Below are positions 11,608 to 12,900 of a stretch of 12,900 nucleotides of DNA, piece after piece. Below the pieces are notes generated by a model that saw nothing but the letters and a program-made list of their open reading frames with translations, had not been told where the DNA came from and made no database searches. The translations under genes and the position numbers were made by a program. The DNA is from an uncultured Bacilli bacterium (GTDB lineage Bacteria > Bacillota_I > Bacilli_A > RF39 > UBA660): assembly GCA_947624095.1 (NCBI GenBank), contig CANQIR010000017.1, forward strand, positions 1 to 12,900. The letters run 5' to 3'. Every line of letters starts with the position of its first letter. Within the stretch, counting starts at the first letter, position 1.

Positions 11608-12900
11608 ATTCTATTGCTTCGCTAGATAGTGCTTCAGCAACAGTATTTTCTAAATCTTTATCATCTATTAGATGTTCTTCTAAAAATTCACTTGGTTCAT
11701 CACTCATAAATTCTTTTTCAAGAAGAATATCGATATCGCTATATTGTTTAGCACCAGTACCAGCTGGGATTAATTTACCAATAATAACGTTTTCTTTTAA
11801 TCCTCTTAGATAATCTACTTTACCTTTAATAGCAGCTTCAGTTAATACTCTTGTTGTTTCTTGGAATGAAGCAGCTGATAAGAAGGAATCAGTTTCTAGT
11901 GATGATTTAGTAATACCTAACATAATTGGTCGACCAGTTGCAGGAACGCCACCACTTAGGATTACTGGTTTATTGCCTTCTGTGAAGTCACGTAGTGAAA
12001 CAGTTAAACCTTCTACGAAGTCAGTATCACCGCCATCAATAATCCGCATCTTAGAAATCATACGACGGACGATTACTTCGATATGTTTATCGGAAATATC
12101 AACACCTTGAGATTTATAAACACTTTGAATTTCTTTCAAAATATATTGTTCAGTTGTAATTGGGTCAGTGACAGCAAGTAATTCTTTTGGACTGATTGCT
12201 CCTTCGGTTAACTTGTCACCAGCTTTAACAGTGTCCCCTACTTCAACACGCATCTTAGCATTAAAGTTCGTTACGTGTTCATGCGCTTCAACGTCATTTT
12301 CAACAACAACTTTGAATTTGCCATTCATAGGTTCAATGCTAGCAACTTTACCACCGATTTCAGCAATAGTAGCTTTACCTTTTGGATTACGAGCTTCAAA
12401 TAATTCTTCAACTCTTGGAAGACCTTGGGTAATATCGGCATCACCACCGTGGGCAACACCACCTGAGTGGAAGGTACGCATTGTTAATTGGGTACCTGGT
12501 TCACCAATTGATTGTGCAGCCATAATACCGATAGCTTCACCAGTTTCTACTAAGTTACCAGTAGCTAAGTTACGACCATAACATTTTTGACATACACCAT
12601 TAGGTGTCTTACAGGTTAGAACGCTTCTAATTTCAACTTTCTTAATACCGGCCTTGATAATCTTATTGCAAAGATTTTCAGTAATCATTTCCCCTTTTGG
12701 TACAATTACTTCTTTAGTTTCTGGATCAAGAATGTTATTAGCAGCGAAACGGCCTAAAATTCTTTCAGCAAGTGGTTCGATAACTGCGCCAGATTTATCA
12801 TCGATAAAGTCTTCAACTTCAACTCCAGCGATAGCACCACAGTCGTGTTCTTTGACAATGATATCTTGGGCAACATCTACTAAACGACGAGTTAAGTAAC
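11606..12900 (-). CDS. rpoC: DNA-directed RNA polymerase beta' subunit, C-terminal 430 residues (5' end cut by window edge)
   Basis: Largest subunit of RNA polymerase. The frame is open to the right edge; the first visible codon is TAC at 12898 (two bases of the previous codon precede it). Counting visible residues: the second zinc site is complete (C20 in [11 protein letters not shown]96, C103, C106 in [17 protein letters not shown]), [20 protein letters not shown] (120-139) leads into the trigger loop MRTFHSGGV with the catalytic-loop His144, then [19 protein letters not shown], the jaw region, and the C-terminal blocks [39 protein letters not shown] and [13 protein letters not shown]. The tail is short and acidic, ending LSSEAIE. 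A translation start inside this window (e.g. the ATG at 12688) would be wrong because conserved sequence continues upstream. rpoB is expected further right. Confidence 0.99.
   Translation of the reverse strand, partial: YLTRRLVDVAQDIIVKEHDCGAIAGVEVEDFIDDKSGAVIEPLAERILGRFAANNILDPETKEVIVPKGEMITENLCNKIIKAGIKKVEIRSVLTCKTPNGVCQKCYGRNLATGNLVETGEAIGIMAAQSIGEPGTQLTMRTFHSGGVAHGGDADITQGLPRVEELFEARNPKGKATIAEIGGKVASIEPMNGKFKVVVENDVEAHEHVTNFNAKMRVEVGDTVKAGDKLTEGAISPKELLAVTDPITTEQYILKEIQSVYKSQGVDISDKHIEVIVRRMISKMRIIDGGDTDFVEGLTVSLRDFTEGNKPVILSGGVPATGRPIMLGITKSSLETDSFLSAASFQETTRVLTEAAIKGKVDYLRGLKENVIIGKLIPAGTGAKQYSDIDILLEKEFMSDEPSEFLEEHLIDDKDLENTVAEALSSEAIE

Noticed and set aside
1..12900. CRISPR array, insertion sequence, prophage, tRNA or toxin-antitoxin pair
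   Set aside because: I found no regularly spaced repeats, transposase motifs, terminal inverted repeats, tRNA-like sequence or small overlapping gene pair.

Overview
The window comes from an AT-rich, low-GC Gram-positive bacterium of the Bacilli type. Evidence: a class B (Bacillus-type) RNase P RNA, GpsB, DnaD, RecU, a Cheo-type LexA box in front of recA, Gram-positive Shine-Dalgarno sequences, and several gene neighbourhoods shared with Bacillus and Streptococcus. A membrane-anchored bifunctional penicillin-binding protein shows that the cell makes peptidoglycan. TGA is used as a stop and Trp is written TGG, so this is not a code-4 mollicute. Tight packing and missing neighbours (no cinA between pgsA and recA, no ypsA beside gpsB) suggest a reduced genome, perhaps an uncultured host-associated Bacilli lineage; that placement is inference.

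Layout. Positions 1-1551 (minus): rlmN followed by the start of a PP2C phosphatase gene (prpC), the Bacillus rlmN-prpC-prkC order, with prkC presumably beyond the left edge. Positions 1582-2744 (minus): recA as a single-gene unit with its own LexA-type operator, promoter and terminator. Positions 2755-4635 (minus): gpsB, rnpB (RNase P RNA), rodZ and pgsA, head to tail, ending in a terminator. Positions 4625-4732: a possible 35-codon gene upstream of gpsB. Positions 4838-8309 (plus): a recU-ponA operon, meeting the cca-dnaD-nth operon (minus, 8299-10697) at a shared bidirectional terminator. Positions 10685-11570 (plus): an unrecognised 270-residue protein whose promoter lies back-to-back with that of cca. 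Positions 11582-12900 (minus): the 3' third of rpoC.

Functionally this is core housekeeping: recombination and repair (RecA, RecU, Nth), replication initiation (DnaD), tRNA maturation (RNase P, CCA-adding enzyme), rRNA/tRNA methylation (RlmN), transcription (RpoC), and envelope growth and its control (PBP1, GpsB, RodZ, PgsA, PP2C phosphatase). I see no mobile element, CRISPR array, phage gene or defence island.

The most notable signals are genome-architectural: every intrinsic terminator found includes or touches the stop codon of the gene it ends; many ribosome-binding sites are GGTG-type and place an in-frame GTG exactly 9 nt before the real start, so automatic start calls are often 3-4 codons too long; and rnpB starts inside the gpsB stop codon and ends about 30 nt before rodZ.
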